A DNA stretch of 7,166 nt, taken from contig JAJZWH010000047.1 in the NCBI GenBank assembly GCA_021846765.1, positions 1 to 7,166 on the forward strand. Direction: 5' to 3'. The position numbers were made by a program, and so were the translations under genes. Position 1 is the stretch's first letter. Each line of letters begins with the position of its first letter. The notes below the pieces were generated by a model. That model did no database searches, was not told the DNA's origin, and saw only the letters and a list, made by a program, of their open reading frames with translations. This DNA is from a bacterium. Its GTDB lineage: Bacteria; Patescibacteriota; Saccharimonadia; Saccharimonadales; UBA4665. Below, one piece after another: positions 1-5,614 of this stretch.

Positions 1-128
1 AAAAAGGTAGAGATTACCAAAATCCAAACTCTTTGAGTATTACCATAGCCCACCCGTTTACCAATTTGCGAATAAACTAACGCCCCTGCGCCAGCTGCTA
101 AAATAAAGGAAATTAAGAAATTAGACAT
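1..128 (-). CDS. Small membrane protein, N-terminal part only (cut by window edge)
   Basis: The frame opens at an ATG at 128-126 and stays open for 42 codons to the window edge, so only the N-terminus is visible. It begins MSNFLISFILAAGAGALVYS, a hydrophobic segment of about 18 residues followed by QIGKR, then about ten polar residues and a second hydrophobic run (VWILVISTF) that continues outside. This looks like a small protein with at least two membrane segments; no family is recognised. The start lies 1 nt after the TAG of the upstream HIT gene, so the two are probably co-transcribed and translationally coupled. No strong Shine-Dalgarno sequence precedes it; the upstream bases are CAATAGG. 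Confidence 0.6.
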   Translation of the reverse strand, partial: MSNFLISFILAAGAGALVYSQIGKRVGYGNTQRVWILVISTF

Positions 129-129
129 C

Positions 130-537
130 CTATTGATTATTAGTGTACTCAATACTCAGTTGATTAGCTATTTTTTCTAGTTCACTCTGCGATGGCCTTA
201 GCACAGGTTGAGCATGAAATTCACTAACCGAAGAGAAAGGAAAAACCTTAACATGGGCATGATCAACAACTTCTAAACCCTCTACCATAACTCCAACTCT
301 TAATTTGTCGGGGAAGGCAAGCTTAATCTTTTGGCCAACTTTTTGGACAGTAGCCATTAAGGCTAGGTAATCTTGATCATTTAGCTCCCATATACTGCCA
401 ACTTCTATTTTAGGAAAAACCAATACTTGTCCTATCTGGATAGGGTTAATATCCATAATTGCCATTGTTTTACTATCTTCATAAACCTTAACTGCTGGTA
501 ATTCACCGTTAATAATTTTTGTAAAAATACTGCTCAT
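130..537 (-). CDS. HIT-family (histidine triad) nucleotide hydrolase/transferase
   Basis: The protein has 135 aa, the usual length for a small HIT protein. The N-terminus (SIFTKIINGELPAVKVYED) and the block around residues 26-43 (AIMDINPIQIGQVLVFPK) match the family. The signature lies at residues 92-100, DHAHVKVFP. HIT proteins normally carry H-x-H-x-H, where the middle His is the nucleophile that forms a nucleotidyl intermediate. Here H93 and H95 are kept, but the third His is Lys97. The His often seen after the FPK segment is also absent (KIEVGS). Expected role: hydrolysis or transfer of a nucleoside monophosphate from phosphoramidate or dinucleotide-type substrates in the cytosol; the substrate cannot be told. 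It is the first gene of a minus-strand operon with the small membrane protein. The ATG at 537 lies 7 nt from a good -10 box, so the message is probably leaderless. Family is fairly sure; activity is uncertain because of Lys97. Confidence 0.85.
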   Translation of the reverse strand: MSSIFTKIINGELPAVKVYEDSKTMAIMDINPIQIGQVLVFPKIEVGSIWELNDQDYLALMATVQKVGQKIKLAFPDKLRVGVMVEGLEVVDHAHVKVFPFSSVSEFHAQPVLRPSQSELEKIANQLSIEYTNNQ

Positions 538-544
538 AACTAGT

Positions 545-573
545 ATTATATGCTTCTAATCGATTACTGTTAA
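545..573 (-). promoter_or_regulatory. Sigma70-type promoter of the HIT operon, leaderless configuration
   Basis: On the minus strand, TTAACA (573-568) and TATAAT (550-545) are separated by 17 bp. The ATG at 537 begins 7 nt after the -10 box, so transcription would start at or next to the A of the ATG. There is no room for a Shine-Dalgarno sequence. Confidence 0.7.
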
Positions 574-706
574 AATGATTATTTTATAAATTAATTGTTA
601 GCATCAATTAAGCTGGCAACTTTTTTAATGATCTAGATGCACTATCCGAAACAGCTGCATCGACAGTCAATTCATAATCAAAGAGCAGGGAACTAAATAT
701 TTAAGA

Positions 707-712
707 TATACT
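707..712 (+). promoter_or_regulatory. Possible -10 box of the murL-murD2 operon
   Basis: TATACT ends 8 nt before the ATG at 721, the same geometry as other genes in this window. No recognisable -35 hexamer lies 16-18 bp upstream (AGCAGG is there), so the call rests on the -10 box and its position. The rest of the 538-720 gap holds the divergent HIT promoter and nothing else I can name. Confidence 0.4.
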
Positions 713-720
713 TATTGCAT

Positions 721-2079
721 ATGGCTAAAGCTGTTAATTTTACCTTTGAAACATATTCACTAGACAAGTCTAGGACAACGGCTATTTTTAACTATTCTAT
801 CGACTATCAGGACGGCTCAAAAACCAATTTAAGTGAAAAATTAATATTTCCTGTGTCTATTCCCGATAGTCTGCCCGCCAAGCGATTATTTCAAGCGCTA
901 CATATTGGGCTAGGCATTAGCTATTACAAAGTATTTTTGCCCCCAACGTTTACCATTCAGTACCACTTAAGCCAACTAGAAGCTGACTTTTGGAACAGCG
1001 TATATCGCAATGGACTAAGTGAATTTTTGTACGTCAATAAACTACCTGTAAGCAAGATGGCTACATTTGAAGGGTCAAATAGTTTAAAAAACCAAGTTCC
1101 AGTTATTGGCACAAAAACCGTAGCTATACTTGGTATAGGTGGTGGTAAAGATTCTATATTGGCTGGTGAACTATTAAAAAGTTTAGCTATTCCAGTCACT
1201 GGATATGTCCTAGCTACAGGTGATAATCATGGCCAGACCCAACAAGTAGCAAAAATTATGGGAGTTGATCTTATTGGCGTCCAACGGATTCTTGATCCAC
1301 AAATTTTAGAACTTAATAAACAACCCGAAGCCTACAATGGACACATACCTATTAGCCTGATATTTGCTTTGGTCGGTCTACTGCTTTGCGTCGCTACTAA
1401 AGCTCGCTACATAGTCGTTGCTAACGAAGCTCCAGCCAGTTTACCGAATACCGAGTGGCAAGGTAAAACCGTAAACCATCAATGGAGTAAGTCCTTTGAA
1501 TTCGAACAAAGTATGCAAGACTTTGTCCACAATACTATCGCTAGCGACCTAGACTATTTCTCAGCTATTCGTTCTCTCAGTTCAATTGCCGTTATGAAGT
1601 TATTTGGCCAATTTCCTAGCTATCTAAATGTTTTTACTAGTTGCAACCGTGTTTTTAGAATCGATCAATCCAGGAGACCGAACAACCGCTGGTGTGGAGA
1701 ATGCCCTAAAGATCTCAGCACTTTCATTCTACTGGCACCTTGGATAAGCCAAGAAGTCTTGGAAAATATTTTTAATAAAAACTTGTTTGACGATCGCAAC
1801 TTAGAAAAATTATTCCTAGAGCTGACAGGCGTAGAAGGTCATCGCCCGCTTGACTGCGTCGGCACCCAGGATGAAGCAATTCTTAGTCTAAATCTTATTG
1901 CCCAACAAGGTAAGCTAGCTAATACTTATTTGCTAGAAGTTGCTAGAAAACATCGCCTGATTATTGATAAAGATTGGTCAGCAGAACTTGCGAAGGCTTT
2001 AACTCCTAGCGACGAACAGGCAATACCTGCAGAACTTAAAGATCAATTATTACACCTTATCCAACGGAGGTTAACTTGA
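721..2079 (+). CDS. murL: MurL-like UDP-MurNAc-L-Ala-L-Glu epimerase
   Basis: The protein has 452 aa, about the length of characterised MurL. Residues 134-150 carry AILGIGGGKDSILAGEL, a PP-loop-like ATP-binding motif (G140-G-G-K-D-S145), followed by GYVLATGDN. Near the C-terminus C308 (TSCNR) and NRWCGECPKD (C325, C328) form a cysteine cluster typical of the family. Known MurL epimerises the terminal L-Glu of UDP-MurNAc-L-Ala-L-Glu to D-Glu with ATP consumption, feeding cytosolic peptidoglycan synthesis. The gene directly downstream is a MurD-type ligase and overlaps by one base, which strongly supports this role over other PP-loop enzymes. An in-frame TTG at 715 is possible, but the ATG at 721 is preferred because TATACT ends 8 nt before it. 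There is no Shine-Dalgarno sequence at that distance. Identification is from motifs plus context, not from a database match. Confidence 0.8.
   Translation: MAKAVNFTFETYSLDKSRTTAIFNYSIDYQDGSKTNLSEKLIFPVSIPDSLPAKRLFQALHIGLGISYYKVFLPPTFTIQYHLSQLEADFWNSVYRNGLSEFLYVNKLPVSKMATFEGSNSLKNQVPVIGTKTVAILGIGGGKDSILAGELLKSLAIPVTGYVLATGDNHGQTQQVAKIMGVDLIGVQRILDPQILELNKQPEAYNGHIPISLIFALVGLLLCVATKARYIVVANEAPASLPNTEWQGKTVNHQWSKSFEFEQSMQDFVHNTIASDLDYFSAIRSLSSIAVMKLFGQFPSYLNVFTSCNRVFRIDQSRRPNNRWCGECPKDLSTFILLAPWISQEVLENIFNKNLFDDRNLEKLFLELTGVEGHRPLDCVGTQDEAILSLNLIAQQGKLANTYLLEVARKHRLIIDKDWSAELAKALTPSDEQAIPAELKDQLLHLIQRRLT
2066..2070 (+). promoter_or_regulatory. Shine-Dalgarno GGAGG for murD2
   Basis: GGAGG lies within the 3' end of murL, with 8 nt to the ATG at 2079, and decides that start over the overlapping TTG at 2076. 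It is one of the few strong Shine-Dalgarno sequences in the window, and it serves an internal operon gene rather than a first gene. Confidence 0.75.
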
Positions 2080-3341
2080 TGCATAATTGGGATCTATCGA
2101 GGTTTAACAATAAAAATGTTATATTAACTGGCGAGAATCGGGAAATGACAGCCACCGCTGCTTTTCTGAAAAAGCATAGCAATGCCAATAGTTTGGTACA
2201 TAAATTTGTAGATTTAAACAATCTAGCTAGTGCTTATGAACAATTTGCCAAACCAGATCTGGCCAAAACCATATTAATAAAATCCGCAGGTGTTCCTGGC
2301 AGTAAAATGGGAGCACCTTACATTACCAGCACTCAACTGTTTTTTGAGTTAATCCAACCGCTGGGTAACATAACCATTGGGGTAACTGGTACCAAAGGTA
2401 AAACTACTACAGCCAGTTTGATTGCTGCTATGTTAGAACAAGCTGGCAAAGAAGTTATTTTGTGCGGCAACATTGGTCAAGCTATGATTGCCTACCTAGA
2501 CAAAGCTACACCTTTAAAAATTTTTGTCATTGAATTAAGTAGCCAACAACTGGAAGAACTAGAAGTTAGCCCACATATTGCTTGTGTGACCAATTTATAT
2601 AATGACCACCTAGACTACCACGGGTCATTAGAAGCTTATTTTGAAGCCAAGCTTAACATTGTAAGGTTCATGGGCCCTGATGATATCTTTGTCTACAACC
2701 CTAACTTCGAGCTTTGTAGAGAATGGGCAAAAACCAGTCAAGCTAAATCTATAGTTATTAACCCTGACGAGCAGTTGGACATGTCTAAAACTAAGCTAAT
2801 TGGCGACCACAACCGACTCAACGCCATTATGGCTAAAACCGTCGCTAAACAAGTTGGAGCAAACGAGCAAAATTGCCTTGTTGCAATCAATAGTTTCCAG
2901 CCTATAGAGCATCGATTGGAAAAAATAACCACAATCAATGGAGTTACTTTTATTGACGATGCCATTGCCTCACAACCGGAAGCCGCTATCGCCGGCCTAG
3001 AGGCGGTAAGCAAAGAATACGGCCCAGTCAGCGGAATACTATTAGGTGGTCAAGACCGAAACTACGATTTTACCAATCTAATGCTTAAACTTTATCACTT
3101 TAAGGTAATGAATTTGGTTCTCTTCCCAGATACCGTCGATAAAATGAAAGCTGCATTACCTCAAGGTTATCAACCAGCAATATTGGAAACAAAAGACATG
3201 AACCAAGCAGTTAAATGGGCTTATCAAAGAGCTCCAAAAGGCTCAGTCGTACTCCTAAGTACTGGCGCCCCCAGCTATTCATTATGGAAAGATTTTGAAC
3301 ATAAAGGCAACCAGTTTCAGAAAGCCATCAAGCTATTATAA
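2079..3341 (+). CDS. murD2: MurD2-like UDP-MurNAc-L-Ala--L-glutamate ligase (Mur ligase family)
   Basis: The 420-aa protein has the three-domain Mur ligase layout. The P-loop of the central domain is G104-TKGKTT-110. ELSSQQLE (152-159), NDHLDYHG (175-182) and the likely carbamylated Lys191 (YFEAKLNIV) follow. The C-terminal domain starts near HRLE (278-281) and contains IDDAIASQPEAA (292-303) and GGQDRNYDF (323-331). Classical MurD has an NDSKATN-type loop where this protein has DDAIASQPE, a change I associate with the MurD2 branch, which uses L-Glu instead of D-Glu. The start overlaps the murL stop as TGATG, and murL is the known partner activity. Expected reaction: ATP + UDP-MurNAc-L-Ala + L-Glu to UDP-MurNAc-L-Ala-L-Glu in the cytosol. 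Mur ligase family is near certain; L-Glu specificity is inferred from the neighbour and the loop. It ends in TAA with no clear terminator before 3501. Confidence 0.85.
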   Translation: MHNWDLSRFNNKNVILTGENREMTATAAFLKKHSNANSLVHKFVDLNNLASAYEQFAKPDLAKTILIKSAGVPGSKMGAPYITSTQLFFELIQPLGNITIGVTGTKGKTTTASLIAAMLEQAGKEVILCGNIGQAMIAYLDKATPLKIFVIELSSQQLEELEVSPHIACVTNLYNDHLDYHGSLEAYFEAKLNIVRFMGPDDIFVYNPNFELCREWAKTSQAKSIVINPDEQLDMSKTKLIGDHNRLNAIMAKTVAKQVGANEQNCLVAINSFQPIEHRLEKITTINGVTFIDDAIASQPEAAIAGLEAVSKEYGPVSGILLGGQDRNYDFTNLMLKLYHFKVMNLVLFPDTVDKMKAALPQGYQPAILETKDMNQAVKWAYQRAPKGSVVLLSTGAPSYSLWKDFEHKGNQFQKAIKLL

Positions 3342-3501
3342 AGTATCTGAATTGTAATAATATGGTATGTTTTCTTTTGAACTTTGATCTTTATGAGATT
3401 GGCAATAGCTTCAACCACTAATAAATAATAAAGCAGGTATTAAACCTCTGGAAACGTCAACGAAAGACGGTATTTTAGTGCTTAAGTTAACGGCAGTGAA
3501 T

Positions 3502-3593
3502 TGGCGGAGAGAGAGGGATTCGAACCCTCGGTGCTTTAATAAAAACACACTTGTTTTCGAGACAAGCCAATTCAACCACTCTTGCATCTCTCC
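3502..3593 (-). tRNA. tRNA-Ser (anticodon CGA)
   Basis: Read on the minus strand, this is a 92-nt type II tRNA with a long variable arm. The acceptor strands GGAGAGA (3593-3587) and TCTCTCC (3512-3506) pair perfectly, with discriminator G (3505) and encoded CCA (3504-3502). The anticodon stem is CTTGT/ACAAG around loop CTCGAAA, giving CGA, which reads UCG. The T-arm is GAGGG-TTCGAAT-CCCTC. Confidence 0.95.
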
Positions 3594-3614
3594 ATGTTTA
3601 ATCTAACAAAAATC

Positions 3615-3623
3615 ATTGTAACA
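3615..3623 (-). promoter_or_regulatory. Possible extended -10 promoter for tRNA-Ser
   Basis: The minus strand reads TGTTACAAT, an extended -10 (TGn + TACAAT) that would start transcription about 15 nt before the mature tRNA 5' end at 3593. No good -35 is visible. The 3342-3501 stretch on the other side of the tRNA gene holds nothing I can name. Confidence 0.4.
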
Positions 3624-3692
3624 TCTCTTTATCTTGTACTAGGATAGCAGCCAGTAAGAAAAACTGTTAAACTTAAGCTCTGAAAAGTATTT

Positions 3693-3769
3693 GCGCGTGT
3701 AGCTCAGCTGGATAGAGCGTTGGCTTGCGGAGCCAAAGGTCGTAGGTTCGAATCCTATCACGCGTACCA
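3693..3769 (+). tRNA. tRNA-Arg (anticodon GCG)
   Basis: This is a 77-nt cloverleaf with encoded CCA (3767-3769). The acceptor GCGCGTG/CACGCGT pairs fully with a G-U at 1:72; D-arm GCTC/GAGC; anticodon stem TTGGC/GCCAA around loop TTGCGGA, giving anticodon GCG (3727-3729) for CGC/CGU; T-arm GTAGG-TTCGAAT-CCTAT. Most bacteria use an ACG (inosine-modified) tRNA for this box, so a GCG anticodon is notable. Its 3' end is the start of the series of tRNA-3'-end-like junctions that runs through the rest of the window. Confidence 0.93.
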
Positions 3770-3838
3770 TTTGTACAGTTACTTCTGTCGTAATTTTTCT
3801 AAACTACAGATTCAATCTGTTCGAATCCTCTAGGGGTT
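3766..3838 (+). repeat. Junction element 0: tRNA-Arg ACCA to displaced T-arm/acceptor
   Basis: This element begins with the ACCA of tRNA-Arg (3766-3769). After 50 nt a second T-loop TTCGAAT (3820-3826) appears, followed by CCTCT and AGGGGTT (3827-3838), which correspond in order and length to tRNA positions 54-72 without a following ACCA. The 50-nt spacer has a weak hairpin (ACAG/CTGT, 3775-3788) followed by TAATTTTT, perhaps the tRNA-Arg terminator. It is shorter than the 113-114 nt elements further right but has the same order: ACCA, hairpin, T-arm. No D-arm or anticodon arm precedes the second T-loop, so it is not a tRNA gene. Confidence 0.6.
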
Positions 3839-3886
3839 GTTATTATTTAAGATATTAGGATTTAATGAATGAGGAAAGGACGAGTA

Positions 3887-4285
3887 ATGATTGTGCAGCC
3901 AAAGATTAATACCAGGAAAGGTTCTGCAGAGATGTTTACTGGAGATGTATACATTGACACAGTTGTTTATAGCGTTGAGTCTTCTCCGATTCGTGTTAAT
4001 TCTGTACATTTTACTCCTGGCGCTCGTACAGCTTGGCACTCCCACGCTGTTGGGCAATACTTGCACGTAGTAGAGGGTACTGGGCTTGTTCAAGAGAAAA
4101 ATGGAGAAGTTAAAGTCTTGAGGCCAGGCGATACAATTTACACCGAGCCAGGAATATGGCATTGGCATGGTGCCTCAAAAGACAGTTTTATGACACATCT
4201 CGCTATATGGGAAGCCCCGAGTACAGGTAAAGAGAGTGACTGGGGAGAACATGTTTCTGATGAAGAATACAATAGGCAGCCTTAG
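3887..4285 (+). CDS. Small single-domain cupin, Mn-dependent hydroxynitrile-lyase-like
   Basis: The protein has 132 aa. Residues 43-66 (TPGARTAWHSHAVGQ, then YLHVVEGTG) and 79-95 (RPGDTIYTEPGIWHWHG) are the two cupin motifs. The likely metal ligands are H51, H53, Q57 and H92, the His-His-Gln-His set of bacterial Mn-dependent cupins related to Granulicella-type (R)-hydroxynitrile lyase. The flanking text also fits that family: FTGDVYID near the N-terminus and MTHLAIWE plus DWGEHVSDEEY at the C-terminus. Natural substrate is unknown, since the lyase activity in that family may be incidental. The ATG at 3887 is chosen because AAAGGA (3875-3880) lies 6 nt before it and the N-terminus then has family length; an ATG at 3869 would add six residues (MRKGRV). 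It is the first gene after tRNA-Arg and the first of the accessory module. Family call is confident; function is not. Confidence 0.85.
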   Translation: MIVQPKINTRKGSAEMFTGDVYIDTVVYSVESSPIRVNSVHFTPGARTAWHSHAVGQYLHVVEGTGLVQEKNGEVKVLRPGDTIYTEPGIWHWHGASKDSFMTHLAIWEAPSTGKESDWGEHVSDEEYNRQP

Positions 4286-4424
4286 TCTATAATCTAGTTT
4301 GTATTCATAAAGTATTTCCTAAAACCATATTCTTAAATCTCTACTGAAACTTCCATGTAGCAGCTAAACTATCGTTTTTAATTCTGGATATTATATTAAC
4401 TTCTTAAATTTTCCTAAAAATTTT

Positions 4425-4433
4425 TGCTATAAT
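4425..4433 (+). promoter_or_regulatory. Extended -10 promoter for the coiled-coil gene
   Basis: TGCTATAAT is an extended -10 (TG-n-TATAAT). The ATG at 4444 starts 10 nt after it, leaving a leader of about 0-4 nt. No -35 of note. This gives the second gene of the module its own promoter. Confidence 0.65.
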
Positions 4434-4443
4434 AAAATTCTCA

Positions 4444-4731
4444 ATGACTGAATATGTTAGCAAATCTGACCTTACTGTAGCCCTAAACGAAGGGTTTGAT
4501 AATGTGTATAAAAAGCTAACTAATCATTTTGATATGCGTTTTGATAAATTAGAACAAGATATCACTCAAATCAACAAAAAGTACGAACATCTTATTGTTA
4601 CTCTTGATACATTCCTAAAAAGACTAGACGACATTGAAGCAGATAACTCAGCTAGAGATGCTCAGCTTGCAAGATTAGAGCGTTGGATTGAGCAAGTAGC
4701 TTCAAAAACAGGTGTCAAGCTTGAATATTAG
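4444..4731 (+). CDS. Small coiled-coil protein of unknown function
   Basis: The protein has 95 aa, is highly charged, and lacks a signal peptide or membrane segment. From about residue 15 to 90 it is predicted helical with heptad-like hydrophobic spacing (FDNVYKKLTNHFDMRFDKLE, then FLKRLDDIEADN, ARLERWIEQVASKTGVKL). It resembles the many short orphan coiled-coil proteins of Patescibacteria and of phages; I cannot assign a function or family. It has its own promoter, directly followed by a near-leaderless ATG, and lies 158 nt after the cupin gene on the same strand. Its TAG is followed about 120 nt later by an intrinsic terminator inside the junction repeat. The coding frame is supported by composition and by the promoter. 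Confidence 0.7.
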   Translation: MTEYVSKSDLTVALNEGFDNVYKKLTNHFDMRFDKLEQDITQINKKYEHLIVTLDTFLKRLDDIEADNSARDAQLARLERWIEQVASKTGVKLEY

Positions 4732-4816
4732 CTTTTGATAAATATAATTTTACTGCATCAACCTCATTAGTTATGCTGACAATTGCTTGGTAATAATTTT
4801 TTCTGAACATATCAAG

Positions 4817-4824
4817 TAGGGGTT
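4817..4824 (+). repeat. 8-nt direct repeat TAGGGGTT, right copy
   Basis: TAGGGGTT occurs here directly before ACCA, and at 3831-3838 directly after the displaced T-arm. The two copies bracket the cupin/coiled-coil module exactly. Joining the left T-arm plus this octamer with the ACCA on the right gives a tRNA 3' end of correct length (7+5+7+1+3). This is what would be expected if the module had been inserted between the acceptor strand and ACCA. Eight bases could match by chance; the position makes that less likely. Confidence 0.5.
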
Positions 4825-4938
4825 ACCAAGCAGAAATCTGACTTAATTTAACAGAGGTACGTTAAGCCTCTGTTTTTGATAGCTTAAATTTGATAATTTT
4901 GCCGACACCTTAAAATAGGTTCGAATCCTGCCAGGGTT
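4825..4938 (+). repeat. Junction element 1 (114 nt): ACCA - terminator - T-arm/acceptor
   Basis: The element begins with ACCA (4825-4828) and ends with T-loop TTCGAAT (4920-4926), CCTGC and CAGGGTT (to 4938). It matches junction element 2 at about 100 of 114 positions with no indel (offset 790). The first 63 nt are identical, then 17 nt are divergent, then 26 nt (4905-4930) are identical, and the last 8 nt differ. The 14-mer TAGGTTCGAATCCT (4916-4929) is also identical to the T-arm of tRNA-Arg (3743-3756). It separates the cupin/coiled-coil module from the toxin-antitoxin module. Confidence 0.8.
4850..4877 (+). terminator. Intrinsic terminator in junction element 1
   Basis: AACAGAGG (4850-4857) pairs perfectly with CCTCTGTT (4867-4874) around a 9-nt loop, followed by a T-run to 4877. 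It would end transcription from the coiled-coil gene. A smaller hairpin, TTAAC/GTTAA (4848-4852 with 4861-4865), competes with it. Confidence 0.8.
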
Positions 4939-4968
4939 ATCTGTTGTCGAAGCTCTTAAATGCTTTGC

Positions 4969-4998
4969 TTGACTTTAGGGTATAACTTTTGTTATACT
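4969..4998 (+). promoter_or_regulatory. Promoter and palindromic operator of the toxin-antitoxin operon
   Basis: The -35 is TTGACT (4969-4974) and the -10 is TATACT (4993-4998), with an 18-bp spacer. The antitoxin ATG (5005) follows 6 nt later, so the mRNA is probably leaderless. A perfect inverted repeat with 7-bp arms (GTATAAC 4980-4986, GTTATAC 4991-4997, 4-bp spacer) fills the spacer and overlaps the -10. This is a likely operator for autorepression by the ribbon-helix-helix antitoxin. Confidence 0.75.
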
Positions 4999-5004
4999 TT
5001 TTAT

Positions 5005-5241
5005 ATGAAAACAGCAATATCTATCCCAGATAATGTATACGAATCTGCCGATAAGTTGGCAAACCGCTTAGGTAAGTCACGTAGTCAGCTATATACACAA
5101 GCTATTAATAGCTTTATTGCCAAACATCAAAGAGAAGGAATAACAGAGAAACTGAACAAGGTTTATACCACCGAGCCATCAAACCTTGACGAAACGCTCA
5201 GTAAGCTACAATTTTCTTCACTTCCTAAGGAAGAGTGGTGA
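5005..5241 (+). CDS. Ribbon-helix-helix antitoxin of a MazEF-type module
   Basis: The protein has 78 aa. Residues 1-8 (MKTAISIP) form the DNA-contacting beta strand. Two helices follow, DNVYESADKLANRLG and SRSQLYTQAINSFIAKH, with the turn G-K-S-R-S typical of the CopG/MetJ fold. The C-terminal half (TEPSNLDETLSKL... PKEEW) is acidic and polar, as expected for the disordered toxin-binding tail. It would neutralise the MazF-like toxin encoded next and repress the operon by binding the palindrome over its promoter. An earlier in-frame ATG at 4960 is rejected because the -35 and -10 boxes lie between it and 5005. The stop overlaps the toxin start by 4 nt, indicating translational coupling. Family call is confident; pairing with the toxin is inferred from overlap. 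Confidence 0.85.
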   Translation: MKTAISIPDNVYESADKLANRLGKSRSQLYTQAINSFIAKHQREGITEKLNKVYTTEPSNLDETLSKLQFSSLPKEEW

Positions 5242-5579
5242 AGCGAGGACAAATATGGTGGGCCGAATTGCCTGAACCTAGCGCTTCTGAGCCTGGTTAC
5301 AAAAGGCCAGTAGTTATTATTCAAGCAGATGAGTTTAATGTAAGTAGACTTAGCACCGTGATAGTGGCGACTATAACCTCCAATCTGCGGCTTGCAGATG
5401 CTCCTGGCAATTTCAAGCTGAAAAAGGTTGAAAGCGGACTTCCAAAAGATTCCGTGGTTAATGTATCGCAACTGCTCACATTGGATAAAAGTTTTTTAGT
5501 TGAAGAAGTTGGTCGGCTAAGACATACAGCTATCAAGCAGCTGGAAGATAGCTTACTGTTAGTGTTAGGCATTGGCTAG
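5238..5579 (+). CDS. MazF/PemK-family endoribonuclease toxin
   Basis: The protein has 113 aa, the normal length for MazF. It begins KRGQIWWAELP and continues GYKRPVVIIQADEFN and STVIVATITSN, the conserved core of the PemK/MazF barrel. The likely catalytic pair is R23 (in KRPVV) and T47 (in ATITS), matching the Arg and Thr of known MazF enzymes. DSVVNVSQLLTLDKSFL follows the usual pattern toward the C-terminus. Expected activity: sequence-specific cleavage of single-stranded RNA in the cytosol, blocking translation when the antitoxin is lost. The GTG at 5238 is chosen because AGGA (5228-5231) lies 6 nt upstream and it overlaps the antitoxin stop as GTGA; the adjacent GTG at 5235 would add one Val. 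No disruption is seen, so the toxin looks intact. It is followed by a terminator within junction element 2. Confidence 0.9.
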   Translation: MKRGQIWWAELPEPSASEPGYKRPVVIIQADEFNVSRLSTVIVATITSNLRLADAPGNFKLKKVESGLPKDSVVNVSQLLTLDKSFLVEEVGRLRHTAIKQLEDSLLLVLGIG

Positions 5580-5614
5580 GCGCAAAGTGGTTTGAACTTC
5601 GTTCACTGTGGTGT

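Noticed and set aside
590..630. Hairpin-like GTTAGC...GCTGGCAAC followed by a T-run in the HIT-murL gap
   Set aside because: The stem is interrupted and no plus-strand gene ends upstream of it. I could not tie it to a terminator or riboswitch.
957..1199. 80-aa minus-strand open frame inside murL
   Set aside because: It is antisense to the PP-loop region of a well-supported gene; a shadow frame. The same applies to the minus-strand frames at 2738-3013, 3830-4168, 5163-5471 and 5321-5572.
3459..3480. Hairpin CGTC/GACG followed by GTATTTT, as a terminator
   Set aside because: The stem is only 4 bp with a 7-nt loop, the T-run is short, and it lies 120 nt beyond murD2, so it is not supportable.
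4846..4867. Integron-type boxes ATTTAAC (RYYYAAC) and GTTAAGC (GTTRRRY) in the junction repeats
   Set aside because: They lie only 8 nt apart inside the terminator hairpin, far shorter than any attC, and both are common in AT-rich DNA. The tRNA-like ends explain the repeats better.
4905..4938. Complete extra tRNA genes at the T-arm-like sites
   Set aside because: Only the T-arm and acceptor 3' strand are present. No D-arm, anticodon arm or 5' acceptor strand can be found upstream of 3820, 4920, 5710 or 6436.
4960..5004. Upstream ATG adding 15 residues to the antitoxin
   Set aside because: The -35 and -10 boxes and the operator palindrome lie within this stretch, and RHH proteins normally begin directly at the MKTAISIP-like strand.
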